This document shows positions 43,421-51,879 of a stretch of DNA of 64,000 bases, piece by piece. The DNA lies in contig NZ_CP109598.1 in assembly GCF_036327775.1 (NCBI RefSeq), forward strand, positions 310,001-374,000. The letters run 5' to 3'. Origin of the DNA: Streptomyces sp. NBC_01498 (lineage in GTDB: Bacteria > Actinomycetota > Actinomycetes > Streptomycetales > Streptomycetaceae). The first letter of the stretch is position 1; every line of letters begins with the position of its first letter. The notes beneath the pieces are model-generated. The model was not told where the DNA came from and made no database searches. It saw nothing but the letters and a program-made list of their open reading frames with translations. The position numbers and the translations under genes were made by a program.

Positions 43421-43478
43421 CGGGAGTCGGGGGGTGCCGCAGGACGGGCCGGGAGTCGGGGGTGCCGCAGGACGGGCC
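43421..43478. repeat. Near-perfect tandem repeat of about 29 bp
   Basis: GGGAGTCGGGGG(G)TGCCGCAGGACGGGCC occurs twice, at about 43422-43450 and 43451-43478, with one base length difference. It lies just after the ATPase stop. The second copy forms the left arm of the terminator hairpin. Confidence 0.85.
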
Positions 43479-43494
43479 GGGCCGGGGCCCGTCC
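43470..43494. terminator. Hairpin terminator between convergent genes
   Basis: GGACGGGCC (43470-43478) and GGCCCGTCC (43486-43494) form a perfect nine-base stem with a seven-base loop. It separates the ABC ATPase gene from the convergent beta-propeller gene. Confidence 0.65.
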
Positions 43495-43506
43495 GGCGGC
43501 GGTGGG

Positions 43507-44589
43507 TCAGCCGCGTGCCACCGCGATCGAGCCCTGGAGCCGTTCGCCCGCCTCGTAGATCATGTACGGCACGCCCCGGTCGGTCCCGAAGCTCGGGGCC
43601 GCGCTGCGTCCGTTGTCGGGCGCGGTGGTGGCGGAGTCGTAGAAGAGTCCGAGATGGTTGCGGCGGCCGAAGTCGTTGCCGACCTCGGTGATCAGCAGAT
43701 TGCCGCCGTTCTCCTTGCTGTTGTTGTAGACGACGTACGTGCTGCCGTCCCGGCTCAGCAGGTGGGGGCCGCCGATGTTGTTGGCGCCGACGTCGGAGTG
43801 GCGCACGAGCGGTGTCTGGTCGAAGGTCCAGTTGCGGCCGTCGGCCGACCAGCCCCAGGCGATGTCCCGGTGGTTGGACTGGTTGTTGAGCATGAACAGC
43901 ATCACCCAGTGGGCGCCGCGCGAGGGCAGTTCGTGCGGGAAGACGCGGGCGTAGGAGGTCTCGCTGCTGCCGGCGGGCATCATCGCGGTGGTGAGCACCA
44001 CCTTGTCGTACGTGAAGGTGATGCCGTCCTTGGAACGGGCGAGGCGGGTGGTGCCGTTCTCGCCGTGGAAGTAGAGCCACAGCTCCTTGACGTCCTCGCG
44101 CCAGACGACGTGCGGGGAGGCGACGTGGCTGACGCGGTAGTGCGGCTGCCAGTTGTTGGAGACGATCGGGTTGGCGGTGTATTCGGTGAAAGGGCCCTCC
44201 AGCGAGTCGCCGTAGGCCAGGCAGATGCCGCCCGGCGCGTCGTGCGGCCCGTAGTAGAGGTAGTAGCGGCCCAGCGGGTTGGCCAGCTTGTCGTAGACGC
44301 CCCTGACGCACGGGAAGATGATCTCGCCGGTGGGGTTGTACTTCAGCTGAGAGGGCGTCAGAAGCGTCTTGAGGTAGCGGTAGTCGGGGAATCCGCCGGG
44401 CGCGGCCGCCGGAGCGGCGGCGGGGGTGACGGCGGGGGCCGCGACCGCGCCGCCTGCCGCCGCACCGGTGGCGATCACACCGGAGGCCGCCGCGGCGGTC
44501 GCCGCCGCCGCGCGCAGGAAGATCCGCCGGCCGGGGTCGCGCGGTTCACCGGAGGACCGCGGGTGTGCGTCGCTGTCGTGCTGTGTCAT
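43507..44589 (-). CDS. TAT-exported five-bladed beta-propeller protein, glycoside hydrolase-like (GH43/GH32-type)
   Basis: A 360-residue exported protein. RRIFLRAAAATAAAASGVIA near residues 22-41 is a twin-arginine signal, followed by an Ala/Pro linker. The mature part has repeated blade-like motifs: GRYYLYYGPHD, ELWLYFHGENG, HWVMLFMLNNQSNHRDIAWG and STYVVYNNSKENGG. The fold resembles GH43, GH32 and GH68 enzymes. I cannot identify the catalytic carboxylates with certainty, so activity is unproven. ATG 44589 has GGAG eight bases upstream. It ends the LacI-linked minus-strand gene cluster. A role in cleaving or binding a plant or microbial glycan is inferred. Confidence 0.7.
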   Translation of the reverse strand: MTQHDSDAHPRSSGEPRDPGRRIFLRAAAATAAAASGVIATGAAAGGAVAAPAVTPAAAPAAAPGGFPDYRYLKTLLTPSQLKYNPTGEIIFPCVRGVYDKLANPLGRYYLYYGPHDAPGGICLAYGDSLEGPFTEYTANPIVSNNWQPHYRVSHVASPHVVWREDVKELWLYFHGENGTTRLARSKDGITFTYDKVVLTTAMMPAGSSETSYARVFPHELPSRGAHWVMLFMLNNQSNHRDIAWGWSADGRNWTFDQTPLVRHSDVGANNIGGPHLLSRDGSTYVVYNNSKENGGNLLITEVGNDFGRRNHLGLFYDSATTAPDNGRSAAPSFGTDRGVPYMIYEAGERLQGSIAVARG

Positions 44590-44641
44590 GTCGTGCTCCG
44601 TCCCGGAGGGTTGAGGGATCACAGAGGAAGCCGGAGAGGGT

Positions 44642-45922
44642 TCAGAGGTAGGTGGCGGCGGTGACGCAGAAGCCGCCGAGGGCGACGGCCCAGACGTACG
44701 GCAGGGTCCGCGCCATCACCTGCTGCGGGGTGACCCCCGCGTACTGGGCGCTCCACACGGTCTGGGTGCTGGTCGGGTCCGACACACCGAAGACCTGGTT
44801 GTACGAGGTGGCCAGGCCCAGCACCGCGGCGGCCGGGTAGATCCCGGCGGCGATGAGGACACCGGCGATGCCCGCGCCGAGGCCGTAGACGTTCAGCGGC
44901 CCCCGATAGAGGCAGAGCGGCACGAGCGCGGTGAAGACCACGACGAACAGCACCGGGTTCTGCGGGCTGACCGCCTTGACCAGTGGTTCCAGCGCCTCGA
45001 CCGCGCCGGGCAGTTTGACCGCCGCGAGGAGGATGCCGATCGCGACGAACAGCACGATGGGTGCCGCCGCGACCTCGAAGCCGCCGTACAGGGTGCGCAG
45101 CAGCCGTTTGTTCATCCCGCCGGGCCGGGTGGTGGTGACCAGCGCGTACAGCACACCGGCGAGCATCGACGGCAGGATCGCGACGTCCAGGCCGAGGGCG
45201 AGGATCAGCGGGACGAGCGGGGTGAGCAGCGCGTACCAGGGGGCGTCGCCGAGCCGCTCGCGGCGTGACGTGGGCTTCGCCGAGGCGGACTTGAGAGACC
45301 ACGTGTGTTCGACGCCGCGCCGGCGGGTCTCGACCAGGACGAACAGGACGGCGGCGGCCAGCGCGAACGGGAACAGCTTCATCATGAAGCCGCGCACGGT
45401 GTCGACGGGCAGCTCCAGGGCGGTGGAGAAGAACTGCCAGATGGGCAGTTCGAAGGGCATGCCGGCGGCGATGCCCATCAGGATCGTTCCCGCCGCGGTG
45501 ACCTTGGGTATCCCGACCGCGATCATCGCGGGTATGCCGACGATTCCGGCGAGCATGGCCGCGGGTGCCGAGCCGGTGACCGTGCCGACGAGCGTCGAGA
45601 CGGCGAGGACACCGAGGGCGACCACGACCGGGCGGTCGCCGCCGAATTCGACGATCTTGCGGACGAGGGTGCCCGCGATGCCGGTCTCGTCGAGGAGTTT
45701 GCCGAGCCAGGAGCCCAGCAGGATGGCGATCATCGTGACGGCGAGGGTCGGCGCGCCCTCCTGGAGGACCGTGTCCAGGACGCTGTTCTCGCCGGTCGCC
45801 GGGGCGCCCGCGAGGAGGGCGATGACGACGGCCAGCAGGACGAGCGCGAAGGCGGTGGGGAGTTTGCGGGTGAGCATCGCGGCGACACCGGCCGCCATGA
45901 CAAGAAGGATGACGACGCCCAT
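44642..45922 (-). CDS. Ion-transporter-superfamily organic acid permease
   Basis: A 426-residue membrane protein with about twelve hydrophobic segments and a paired architecture (LLGSWLGKLLDETGIAGTLV, then VGTVTGSAPAAMLAGIVGIP). The sequence resembles members of the ion transporter superfamily such as GntP, CitMHS and DcuC-like carriers, which take up organic acids with H+ or Na+. I cannot say which. It follows the unknown HExxH gene by four bases and probably imports the substrate of the HyuA and FAD oxidoreductase enzymes of the same operon. The start is ATG 45922. Confidence 0.75.
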   Translation of the reverse strand: MGVVILLVMAAGVAAMLTRKLPTAFALVLLAVVIALLAGAPATGENSVLDTVLQEGAPTLAVTMIAILLGSWLGKLLDETGIAGTLVRKIVEFGGDRPVVVALGVLAVSTLVGTVTGSAPAAMLAGIVGIPAMIAVGIPKVTAAGTILMGIAAGMPFELPIWQFFSTALELPVDTVRGFMMKLFPFALAAAVLFVLVETRRRGVEHTWSLKSASAKPTSRRERLGDAPWYALLTPLVPLILALGLDVAILPSMLAGVLYALVTTTRPGGMNKRLLRTLYGGFEVAAAPIVLFVAIGILLAAVKLPGAVEALEPLVKAVSPQNPVLFVVVFTALVPLCLYRGPLNVYGLGAGIAGVLIAAGIYPAAAVLGLATSYNQVFGVSDPTSTQTVWSAQYAGVTPQQVMARTLPYVWAVALGGFCVTAATYL

Positions 45923-45926
45923 GGCG

Positions 45927-46580
45927 TTACTTCTTTCTTCCGTGCGGGGAGGCGTGCGGCGACCCGTGCCGGGTTCCGTACGGCGGTTCGGCCGCCTCGG
46001 CGGCGGCGGCCAGGGCGGCCGTCAGCAGGAGCGGGCTGCGGCCCAGACCGCAGACGGCGCGGGCGTGGGCGTGGGCGGCGATCTCGTCGGCGCCCGCGAC
46101 ATGGCCGTACAGGCGGTGGCGTCCCGCGCGCAGCACGACATGGCCGAGCGACCGTCTCAGGGCCGCCTTCGCCGGTCCGTGGTGGAGTTGTTCGTGCACC
46201 GTCTCGTGGGCGATCGCCGCCGCCCGCAGGGACCCGGCCGGGTACCAGTGGCGCCAGCCGAGCCGGCCGGCCAGTTCGTCGGCGAGGGCCAGGGTGTCGG
46301 TGAACAGTTCCACCGTCGGCACCGGCCGGGAGGTGTAGCGGGCGAGCAGCCCCCTGGCGAGTCCGCCGTCGCTCTCCACGATCCGGGCCGTGGTGGCGAC
46401 GGGGTCGAGCGCGGCGCCGAACTCGGTGGCGGTACGCGCCCATCGGCGCAGCAGGTCCGGGTCGCGGCCCTCGTGCGTGGGGGTGTTCGCGAGCAGCCGG
46501 GCGCCGAACGCGATGTCGTCGGTGGCTTCCAGTGCCTCGATCGCCGCGCGGGTGGCGCGGTCGAGCAGGACGGCCGTCAT
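45927..46580 (-). CDS. Unknown protein with an HExxH motif
   Basis: A 217-residue protein that I do not recognise. AAAIAHETVHEQLHHG (about 120-135) includes H125-E-T-V-H129, which fits a zincin metal-binding motif, followed by more histidines (HHGPAKAALRR). The rest is helical and soluble, with many alanines, and ends in a His/Arg-rich tail. The ATG overlaps the stop of HyuA (ATGA) and the transporter follows four bases later, so it is part of the same operon. It may be a metal-dependent hydrolase or a ligase partner of HyuA. The HExxH could be coincidental in a histidine-rich protein. Confidence 0.6.
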   Translation of the reverse strand: MTAVLLDRATRAAIEALEATDDIAFGARLLANTPTHEGRDPDLLRRWARTATEFGAALDPVATTARIVESDGGLARGLLARYTSRPVPTVELFTDTLALADELAGRLGWRHWYPAGSLRAAAIAHETVHEQLHHGPAKAALRRSLGHVVLRAGRHRLYGHVAGADEIAAHAHARAVCGLGRSPLLLTAALAAAAEAAEPPYGTRHGSPHASPHGRKK

Positions 46581-48706
46581 GAGCGCACCTCCAGCACGGC
46601 GACGACGGGTTCGTCGGCGGCGCGGGCGCGCAGTTCGCTGCGGGCGAGCGCCAGCAGGGGCCCGGGGTCGAGTACGCCGGAGAGGTCGGCGATCCGGGAG
46701 CCGAGGAGGAGCCGCAGGGCGGGGGCGCGGACACCGCCGTCGCCGTAGGAGGTGGCCTCCCGCACCAGTCCGGCGAGGACCTCGGGGGCGCGGCCGACGG
46801 TGGTGGACTCGACCCGGGCGTCCGGCGCGTGGAGCCGTACGACGCCGTCGGCGTCCACCACCCGCACCGGGTGCCGGTCGGGGCGGAACCGGCGGCGGAC
46901 GTCGGTGCCGTACACGGTGTGCGCGGGGGTGCCGGCGAGGACGCGGACCGACGCCGGGTCGGTCTTGAGGCTGTCGGCGGCGGCGCGGAGCCGTTCGGTG
47001 TCGTCGGCCCGGTGGGCGCGGTCCTGGGTGCGCAGTTCGGTGGCGCCGGTCGCGACGGCCCGCACGGTGCTGGTCTGCGGGTCGACGGTGACCTCCACCT
47101 CGACGCCGTCGGCGGCGGCGCCCTGGGCGACGACGGCCGCCTCGGCCTCGGCCCGTACGGCGAGGATCTGTTCCTGTCCGGCGCCGGGGACGATGCGTTC
47201 GACCTGTTCGCGGATGAGGGCGAGGGCGACACCGATGGGGCTGATGACCTCGTTGTGCCGGGCTATGCGGCCCTCCTGGCCGGTGACCGCCGCGAGGTGC
47301 GGGGTGACGGCCGCGGCGCCTCCGCCGCCGCCGACGAGCACGGCGGTGTCCTTGTCCAGCCGGTAGTCACGGATCATCGCGTCGACGACGCTCCTGACCT
47401 GGTCGACCCCGGCGTCCAGGACCCGGGCCGCCGCCGTGGCGACGTCCGTGCCGAGCGCGGCGGCCAGGGGCGCGAGCGCGGCCTTCGCCACGGCCGGGTC
47501 GCAGTGCGCGAAGTCCCCTTCCGGGACCCGGCCCAGGGCGTTGGCCGCGCAGGTCATGGTGAGCGCGAATCGTCCGCCGGCGGCGTCGAGCACCGCGTAG
47601 TCGGCCGGGTCGTCGTCCATCGGCCGGACGGTGGTGACCGTGGCGTCCCGCAGGTCGTCCAGGGTCGCGAAGCAGGCGTACGGCAGGCCCGCCATGTGCG
47701 CGCTGCGCGGCCCGGCGCCGGTGACCCTGCCGCCGCCGATACGGACCATGGAGCCGCCGCCGACCCCGACGGTCCGGACGTCGAGCGCGGAGAGGTACGA
47801 CGTCTTCCCGAGGATCGTGGCGTGCCGGACGGCGACCTTGCCGCGCCGGACGACGCTGATGTCGGTGGACGTGCCGCCGGTCTCCAGGAACAGGCCCTCG
47901 CTGACGCGTTCCTGCATCAGCGCGCCCGCGACTCCGGCGGCGGGACCGGACAGGACGGTCAGCAGTGGTCTGCGGCGCATCTCGTCCAGCGACATCACTC
48001 CCCCGTCGCAGCGCATCACCATCAGCGGGGCGGTGACGCCCGCCTTGGTGATGGAGGCGTCGACGAGGTCGGCGGTGGCGAGCATGCGCGGCAGGATCGC
48101 GGCGTTGACGACGGCGGTGCGGGTCCGCTTGTGGAGCCCGTACAGCGAGGTGATCTCGTGCGCGGCGGTCGTCGGCAGTCCGCGCTCCCGGGCCGCCGCG
48201 ACGACCCGGTCCTCGCCTTCGGGGCGGTCGACGCTGAACGGCTGGCTGGCCACGACGACCTGGGCGCCGTCGCGGACGACCGCGTCGACGGCGGCGCGGA
48301 CGGCGGGCGCGTCGTCGGGGTCGTCGACATGGGCGTAGGCGAGCGGCAGCCGCTTGCCGGGGGTGAGTTCGAGCTTCCGGAACGCGGCGAGGCGGCGGGT
48401 GAACGCGGCGCCCGGTCCGTCGCCGACGCCGATCAGTCCGACCGTGGCGACGTCGCCCTCCAGCAGGGCGTTGGTAGCCTGGGTGGTGCCGTGGGCGAGA
48501 AAGGCCACGTCCTCGGGGGCGTGTCCGGTCTGTTCGAGCAGACGGTCGAGAGCTTCGACGATGCCGTGGGCGACGCCGTCCTCGTGACGGTGGCTGGTGG
48601 GGACCTTCACCTGTCCCAGCAGTCGCAGGGTCGTGGCGTCGACGGCCACGGCGTCGGTGAAGGTTCCGCCCACGTCGATGCCGACGCGGATGCGGTGGGT
48701 GTTCAT
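46577..48706 (-). CDS. HyuA-type hydantoinase/oxoprolinase family ATP-dependent hydrolase
   Basis: A 709-residue protein of the hydantoinase A/oxoprolinase family. VGIDVGGTFTDAVAVD at the N-terminus is the phosphate-binding motif of ASKHA ATPases, AHGTTQATNALLEG follows, and GGTSTDISVV marks the second nucleotide site. Family members use ATP to open cyclic amides or carboxylate ketones, normally with a partner of HyuB type. No HyuB gene lies here, so this protein is an orphan large subunit or has another partner. A strong ribosome site (AAGGAGG) precedes ATG 48706. It is in one operon with an FAD oxidoreductase upstream and a transporter downstream. Confidence 0.88.
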   Translation of the reverse strand: MNTHRIRVGIDVGGTFTDAVAVDATTLRLLGQVKVPTSHRHEDGVAHGIVEALDRLLEQTGHAPEDVAFLAHGTTQATNALLEGDVATVGLIGVGDGPGAAFTRRLAAFRKLELTPGKRLPLAYAHVDDPDDAPAVRAAVDAVVRDGAQVVVASQPFSVDRPEGEDRVVAAARERGLPTTAAHEITSLYGLHKRTRTAVVNAAILPRMLATADLVDASITKAGVTAPLMVMRCDGGVMSLDEMRRRPLLTVLSGPAAGVAGALMQERVSEGLFLETGGTSTDISVVRRGKVAVRHATILGKTSYLSALDVRTVGVGGGSMVRIGGGRVTGAGPRSAHMAGLPYACFATLDDLRDATVTTVRPMDDDPADYAVLDAAGGRFALTMTCAANALGRVPEGDFAHCDPAVAKAALAPLAAALGTDVATAAARVLDAGVDQVRSVVDAMIRDYRLDKDTAVLVGGGGGAAAVTPHLAAVTGQEGRIARHNEVISPIGVALALIREQVERIVPGAGQEQILAVRAEAEAAVVAQGAAADGVEVEVTVDPQTSTVRAVATGATELRTQDRAHRADDTERLRAAADSLKTDPASVRVLAGTPAHTVYGTDVRRRFRPDRHPVRVVDADGVVRLHAPDARVESTTVGRAPEVLAGLVREATSYGDGGVRAPALRLLLGSRIADLSGVLDPGPLLALARSELRARAADEPVVAVLEVRS

Positions 48707-48844
48707 GGCTTGGGCACCTCCTTGTGCGGGTGGGTGGGTACGGCGCGGGCGGTAGGCCGGGCGGGGCAGGTGGAGCTGCGCCGCCCGGCTGTCCGCCGTC
48801 GTTGAGGGGTATGGCGGCCTGACGGATCGTCAGGTGATCGAGTG

Positions 48845-50458
48845 TCAGTAACCGCGTACGTCGGGCCAGTGGCGCTGCACCCCTTCGCGGTCGAGCAGTT
48901 GGGCGAATCGGTCGAACCGCTTGTCCTCGGCCTGGACCTGGTGCGGTTCGACGCCTTCGGCGACGCAGTGCGCGGCCAGCGCGCCGGCGACCTCGCCGAT
49001 GTTCCATTCCACCGGGTGGAGCCGGTAGCAGCCGTTGGTGATGTGGGTGGTGCCGATGTTCTTCCCGGCGGGCAGCAGATTGCGGACACGGCGCGGTATC
49101 AGCGCGCCGAGCGGGATCTCGAACGGCACGGAGCCGATGTCGATGTAGTTGTCGCCACCGGTCGAGGGGTGCAGGTCGATGCGGTAGTTGCCGATACCGA
49201 CGGAGTCCCGGTAGCGGGTGCCGCCGTAGGGGCCGACCAGGTCGATCGCGACGTCGTGCTCGGTGACGGTGGTGACCGCCTTGATCCGGCGCGACTCGCG
49301 CACGTACGGCGCCTTGGCCAGACCGTCCGCCGTCCCCGTCACGTCGGGGCGCAGCCGCAGTCCGGGGAATCCCGTGCCGCCGTCGGCACGCGGCGCCTCG
49401 GTCTGGAGCCAGTACAGGAGCGAGAGGGAGAGCTGCCGGGCCCCTTCGAGGGCGGCGGCCGACGTCTCCTCGCCGGCGCCGATCAGGGGCTTCAACCAGT
49501 AGTCGTTCAAAGGCCAGTTGACCAGGGTGATGTCGGAGTCGAACGCGCCGGGCCGGTGCAGCTTGCGGGCGAGGATCCGGCGGAAGCCGAAGAGTTCCTT
49601 GTCGCCCGCGTCGGCGGACTGGTCGGCGGTGACGTCGAGCGGGTCGAGGTCCGGGTTGGGGACGAAGGTGCGCGGTACGGCCTCCAGGGTACGGGGGTCG
49701 GGCGCGAGGAAACCGAGCAGCGGGCCGGGCCAGAAGTCCGGCCGGTAGGCGCGCCAGAAGTCGTAGTCGGCGGGCCGTTCGACGGTGTGGTCCTCGCCCT
49801 CGTGGTGGGAGAGCGCGAAACAGACCGTGATGCCCTGCTGGTTGAGGGGCTGGGCGTCGTCGGGGGCGTGCGGTTCGCCGTACTCGCTCCGCGCCTCGGC
49901 GCCGATCGCGTGCTCGACCCCGGCGAGTGCGAGCAGTTCACCGGTCTCGGTCGCGTCGAGGACGTAACGGGCGTTGATCGTACGGTGGTTGCCGGTGCGC
50001 AGATCGGTCAGCGTGACGGACCGTACGGTGTCGTCGCCGGCCGTCTCGGCGGCGACCGGGCGGTGTTCGGTGAGGAGCGTGAGCCGGCCGGACGAGCGGT
50101 GCGGGGCGAGCATCGCCTCCAGGACGGCGAGGGCGACGCGCGGTTCGTGGCAGAGCTTGCTGACCCGCCCGGCGCCCGGGTTGAGGCCGGTGAGGGCGAG
50201 CGCCTCGGAGCGCAGCGGGTACCAGCGGCGGTAGTGGTCCCTGATGGACTCTCGCAGCGTGCGGTACGAGGCGGTGACGCCGAACCGCTCGACCCAGGGG
50301 TGCTCGTCGGGCGGGACGGCCTGGGAGGTGAGCTGGCCGCCGATCCAGTCCGTCTCCTCGGTGAGGACGACGGTGCGTCCGGCCCGGCAGGCGGCGAGGG
50401 CGGCGGCGACGCCGCCGAGCCCTGCGCCCACGATGAGGATGTCGGGTGCGGATGTCAC
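48845..50458 (-). CDS. FAD-dependent oxidoreductase (PF12831-type)
   Basis: A 537-residue flavoprotein. ILIVGAGLGGVAAALAACRA (8-27) binds the FAD ADP moiety and RYVLDATETGELLALAG is the characteristic second motif of this family. NLLPAGKNIGTTHITNGCYR near the C-terminus completes the FAD site. Members occur in bacterial sugar and glycan utilisation loci and in hydantoin-like pathways; their substrates are mostly unknown. GTG 50458 has AAGGAG five to ten bases upstream. A 138-bp gap precedes hyuA. A LacI regulator gene lies upstream on the same strand. Confidence 0.85.
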   Translation of the reverse strand: MTSAPDILIVGAGLGGVAAALAACRAGRTVVLTEETDWIGGQLTSQAVPPDEHPWVERFGVTASYRTLRESIRDHYRRWYPLRSEALALTGLNPGAGRVSKLCHEPRVALAVLEAMLAPHRSSGRLTLLTEHRPVAAETAGDDTVRSVTLTDLRTGNHRTINARYVLDATETGELLALAGVEHAIGAEARSEYGEPHAPDDAQPLNQQGITVCFALSHHEGEDHTVERPADYDFWRAYRPDFWPGPLLGFLAPDPRTLEAVPRTFVPNPDLDPLDVTADQSADAGDKELFGFRRILARKLHRPGAFDSDITLVNWPLNDYWLKPLIGAGEETSAAALEGARQLSLSLLYWLQTEAPRADGGTGFPGLRLRPDVTGTADGLAKAPYVRESRRIKAVTTVTEHDVAIDLVGPYGGTRYRDSVGIGNYRIDLHPSTGGDNYIDIGSVPFEIPLGALIPRRVRNLLPAGKNIGTTHITNGCYRLHPVEWNIGEVAGALAAHCVAEGVEPHQVQAEDKRFDRFAQLLDREGVQRHWPDVRGY

Positions 50459-50578
50459 GGGTCTCCTTGAAGTGCGGTGTGTGCGTGGTGCGTCGAATAC
50501 GGGGTGGGTCTGGTGCGGGGGCGTGGTGCGTGCGTCGTGCGACGGGTGCGGGTGAGGGGCCGGGGGCAGGCCGGGTGG

Positions 50579-51697
50579 TCAGGGGCGGGCGGGTGGCGGT
50601 CCCGCCGTGGGCGGTGGTCCGGCCGTCGTGCCGGGCCGGAAGGTGCACGCGACCAGGGGTTCGCTGGCCTGTTCCCCGGCGACCAGCGCGGCGAGCATCC
50701 GTACGGCCGCGGCGCCCAACTGCGGCCGGGGGATGTCGAATCCGGTCGGCGCGGGACCGTCGGAGAGATCCGGCGGCGGGCTGCCGAGGAGTGCGAGCGA
50801 GGCGTCGCGCGGGCAGTCGATGCCGACGAAGTGCGCGGCGCCGTGCAGTGCGCGCCAGGCGTCCCCGGTGTCGGTCTCCTCGGCGACGAACGCGGTGACA
50901 CCGTTGTCGAGCCAGCCGCGCAGCCGTTCGGCGGTCAGGTCGTGCTCCGGGTCGGCGGAGCGGAAGACAGCGGCGGGGCCACCGGGCAGCCCGGCCTCCT
51001 CCAGCCCTTTGAGGAAGCCGTGTTCACGGTCGGTGGACGCGGGCGCCTCGTCGTCCTCGCGTACCAGCACGATGCGCCGGTGGCCGAGTGCGGCGAGGTG
51101 GGCGACGACCTCCTTGCTGGCGCTGACGTAGTCGGCGCCGACCCAGGCCAGCCCCTCCAGTTCGTCCCGGCGGCCGAGATGCACCACGGGGAAGCCGTCG
51201 GCGACCAGGCGCCCCAGTTCGTCGGCGGGCGCGTGGCGGCCGAGGAAGAGGCAGCCGTCGGCGAGCCGTACGCGGCCCAGGGCGTGCGGTCCGGTGGCTC
51301 CCGCGCCGCCGGTGCTGGAGCCGGTGAAGAGCACCAGGTCGTACCCGCGCGCCGCCGCCTCCCGCTCGACGCCGACGAGGAACGGGTAGTACGAGTGGTG
51401 CACGTCGGTCGGGAAGGTGGACGTGAAGCTGAAGACCCCCAGCAGGTTGTTGCGGGCGGCGGCCAGTCTGCTGGCCGCCGGGTCGGGGACGTAGCCGAGG
51501 CTGCGTACCGCGTCGAGCACCTTCCGCCGGGTCTCCTCGGAGATCGTGGCGCCCTGTTTCCGGGCCCCGAGCACCAGCGAGACCGTGGCCTGCGAGACCC
51601 CGGCGAGCCGGGCGACCTCGGCCTGGCGCGGACGTGACGTACGGCCCGTGGGTGCGGGTGTCCGGCCCGGCCGGGCCCGCTTCCTGGGTTCCTCCAC
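50579..51697 (-). CDS. LacI family transcriptional regulator
   Basis: A 372-residue repressor. The helix-turn-helix begins at about residue 24 (RQAEVARLAGVSQATVSLVL), followed by the hinge VPDPAASRLAAARNNLLGVF and a periplasmic-binding-like sensor domain. GTG 51697 has GGAGG six bases upstream. Tandem palindromes lie just before the gene, between it and the divergent CE7 esterase gene, so it probably represses both and perhaps the minus-strand catabolic operon, which follows it by 120 bp. LacI ligands are usually sugars, fitting the esterase and the beta-propeller protein. Confidence 0.9.
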   Translation of the reverse strand: MEEPRKRARPGRTPAPTGRTSRPRQAEVARLAGVSQATVSLVLGARKQGATISEETRRKVLDAVRSLGYVPDPAASRLAAARNNLLGVFSFTSTFPTDVHHSYYPFLVGVEREAAARGYDLVLFTGSSTGGAGATGPHALGRVRLADGCLFLGRHAPADELGRLVADGFPVVHLGRRDELEGLAWVGADYVSASKEVVAHLAALGHRRIVLVREDDEAPASTDREHGFLKGLEEAGLPGGPAAVFRSADPEHDLTAERLRGWLDNGVTAFVAEETDTGDAWRALHGAAHFVGIDCPRDASLALLGSPPPDLSDGPAPTGFDIPRPQLGAAAVRMLAALVAGEQASEPLVACTFRPGTTAGPPPTAGPPPARP

Positions 51698-51713
51698 CGT
51701 GTTCCTCCAGATC

Positions 51714-51741
51714 GTTAATGCGTATTACTAATGCGCATTAG
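51714..51741. promoter_or_regulatory. Tandem LacI-type palindromic operators
   Basis: CTAATGCGCATTAG (51728-51741) is a perfect 14-bp palindrome. Directly left is GTTAATGCGTATTAC (51714-51728), which keeps TAATGC and ATTA with one mismatch. The centres are about 14 bp apart, so two LacI dimers could bind side by side. They lie 17-44 bp upstream of lacI and about 140 bp from the esterase start. Confidence 0.8.
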
Positions 51742-51879
51742 CGAGTACTGTGGACCTCCGGACGGCGGCGGTCAAGGGATCGGTCAAGACTTCTTCCGGC
51801 CCCTTCCGCTCCCTTCATCGGCGGCGGCCCGGACCGTACGGTGTGATCATCCGTCCGCGAAAACCGAGGTGATGCCGCG

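Noticed and set aside
43421..43494. Tandem repeat considered as insertion-site duplication
   Set aside because: The copies are immediately adjacent with no intervening element and merge into a terminator hairpin; simple tandem duplication is enough.
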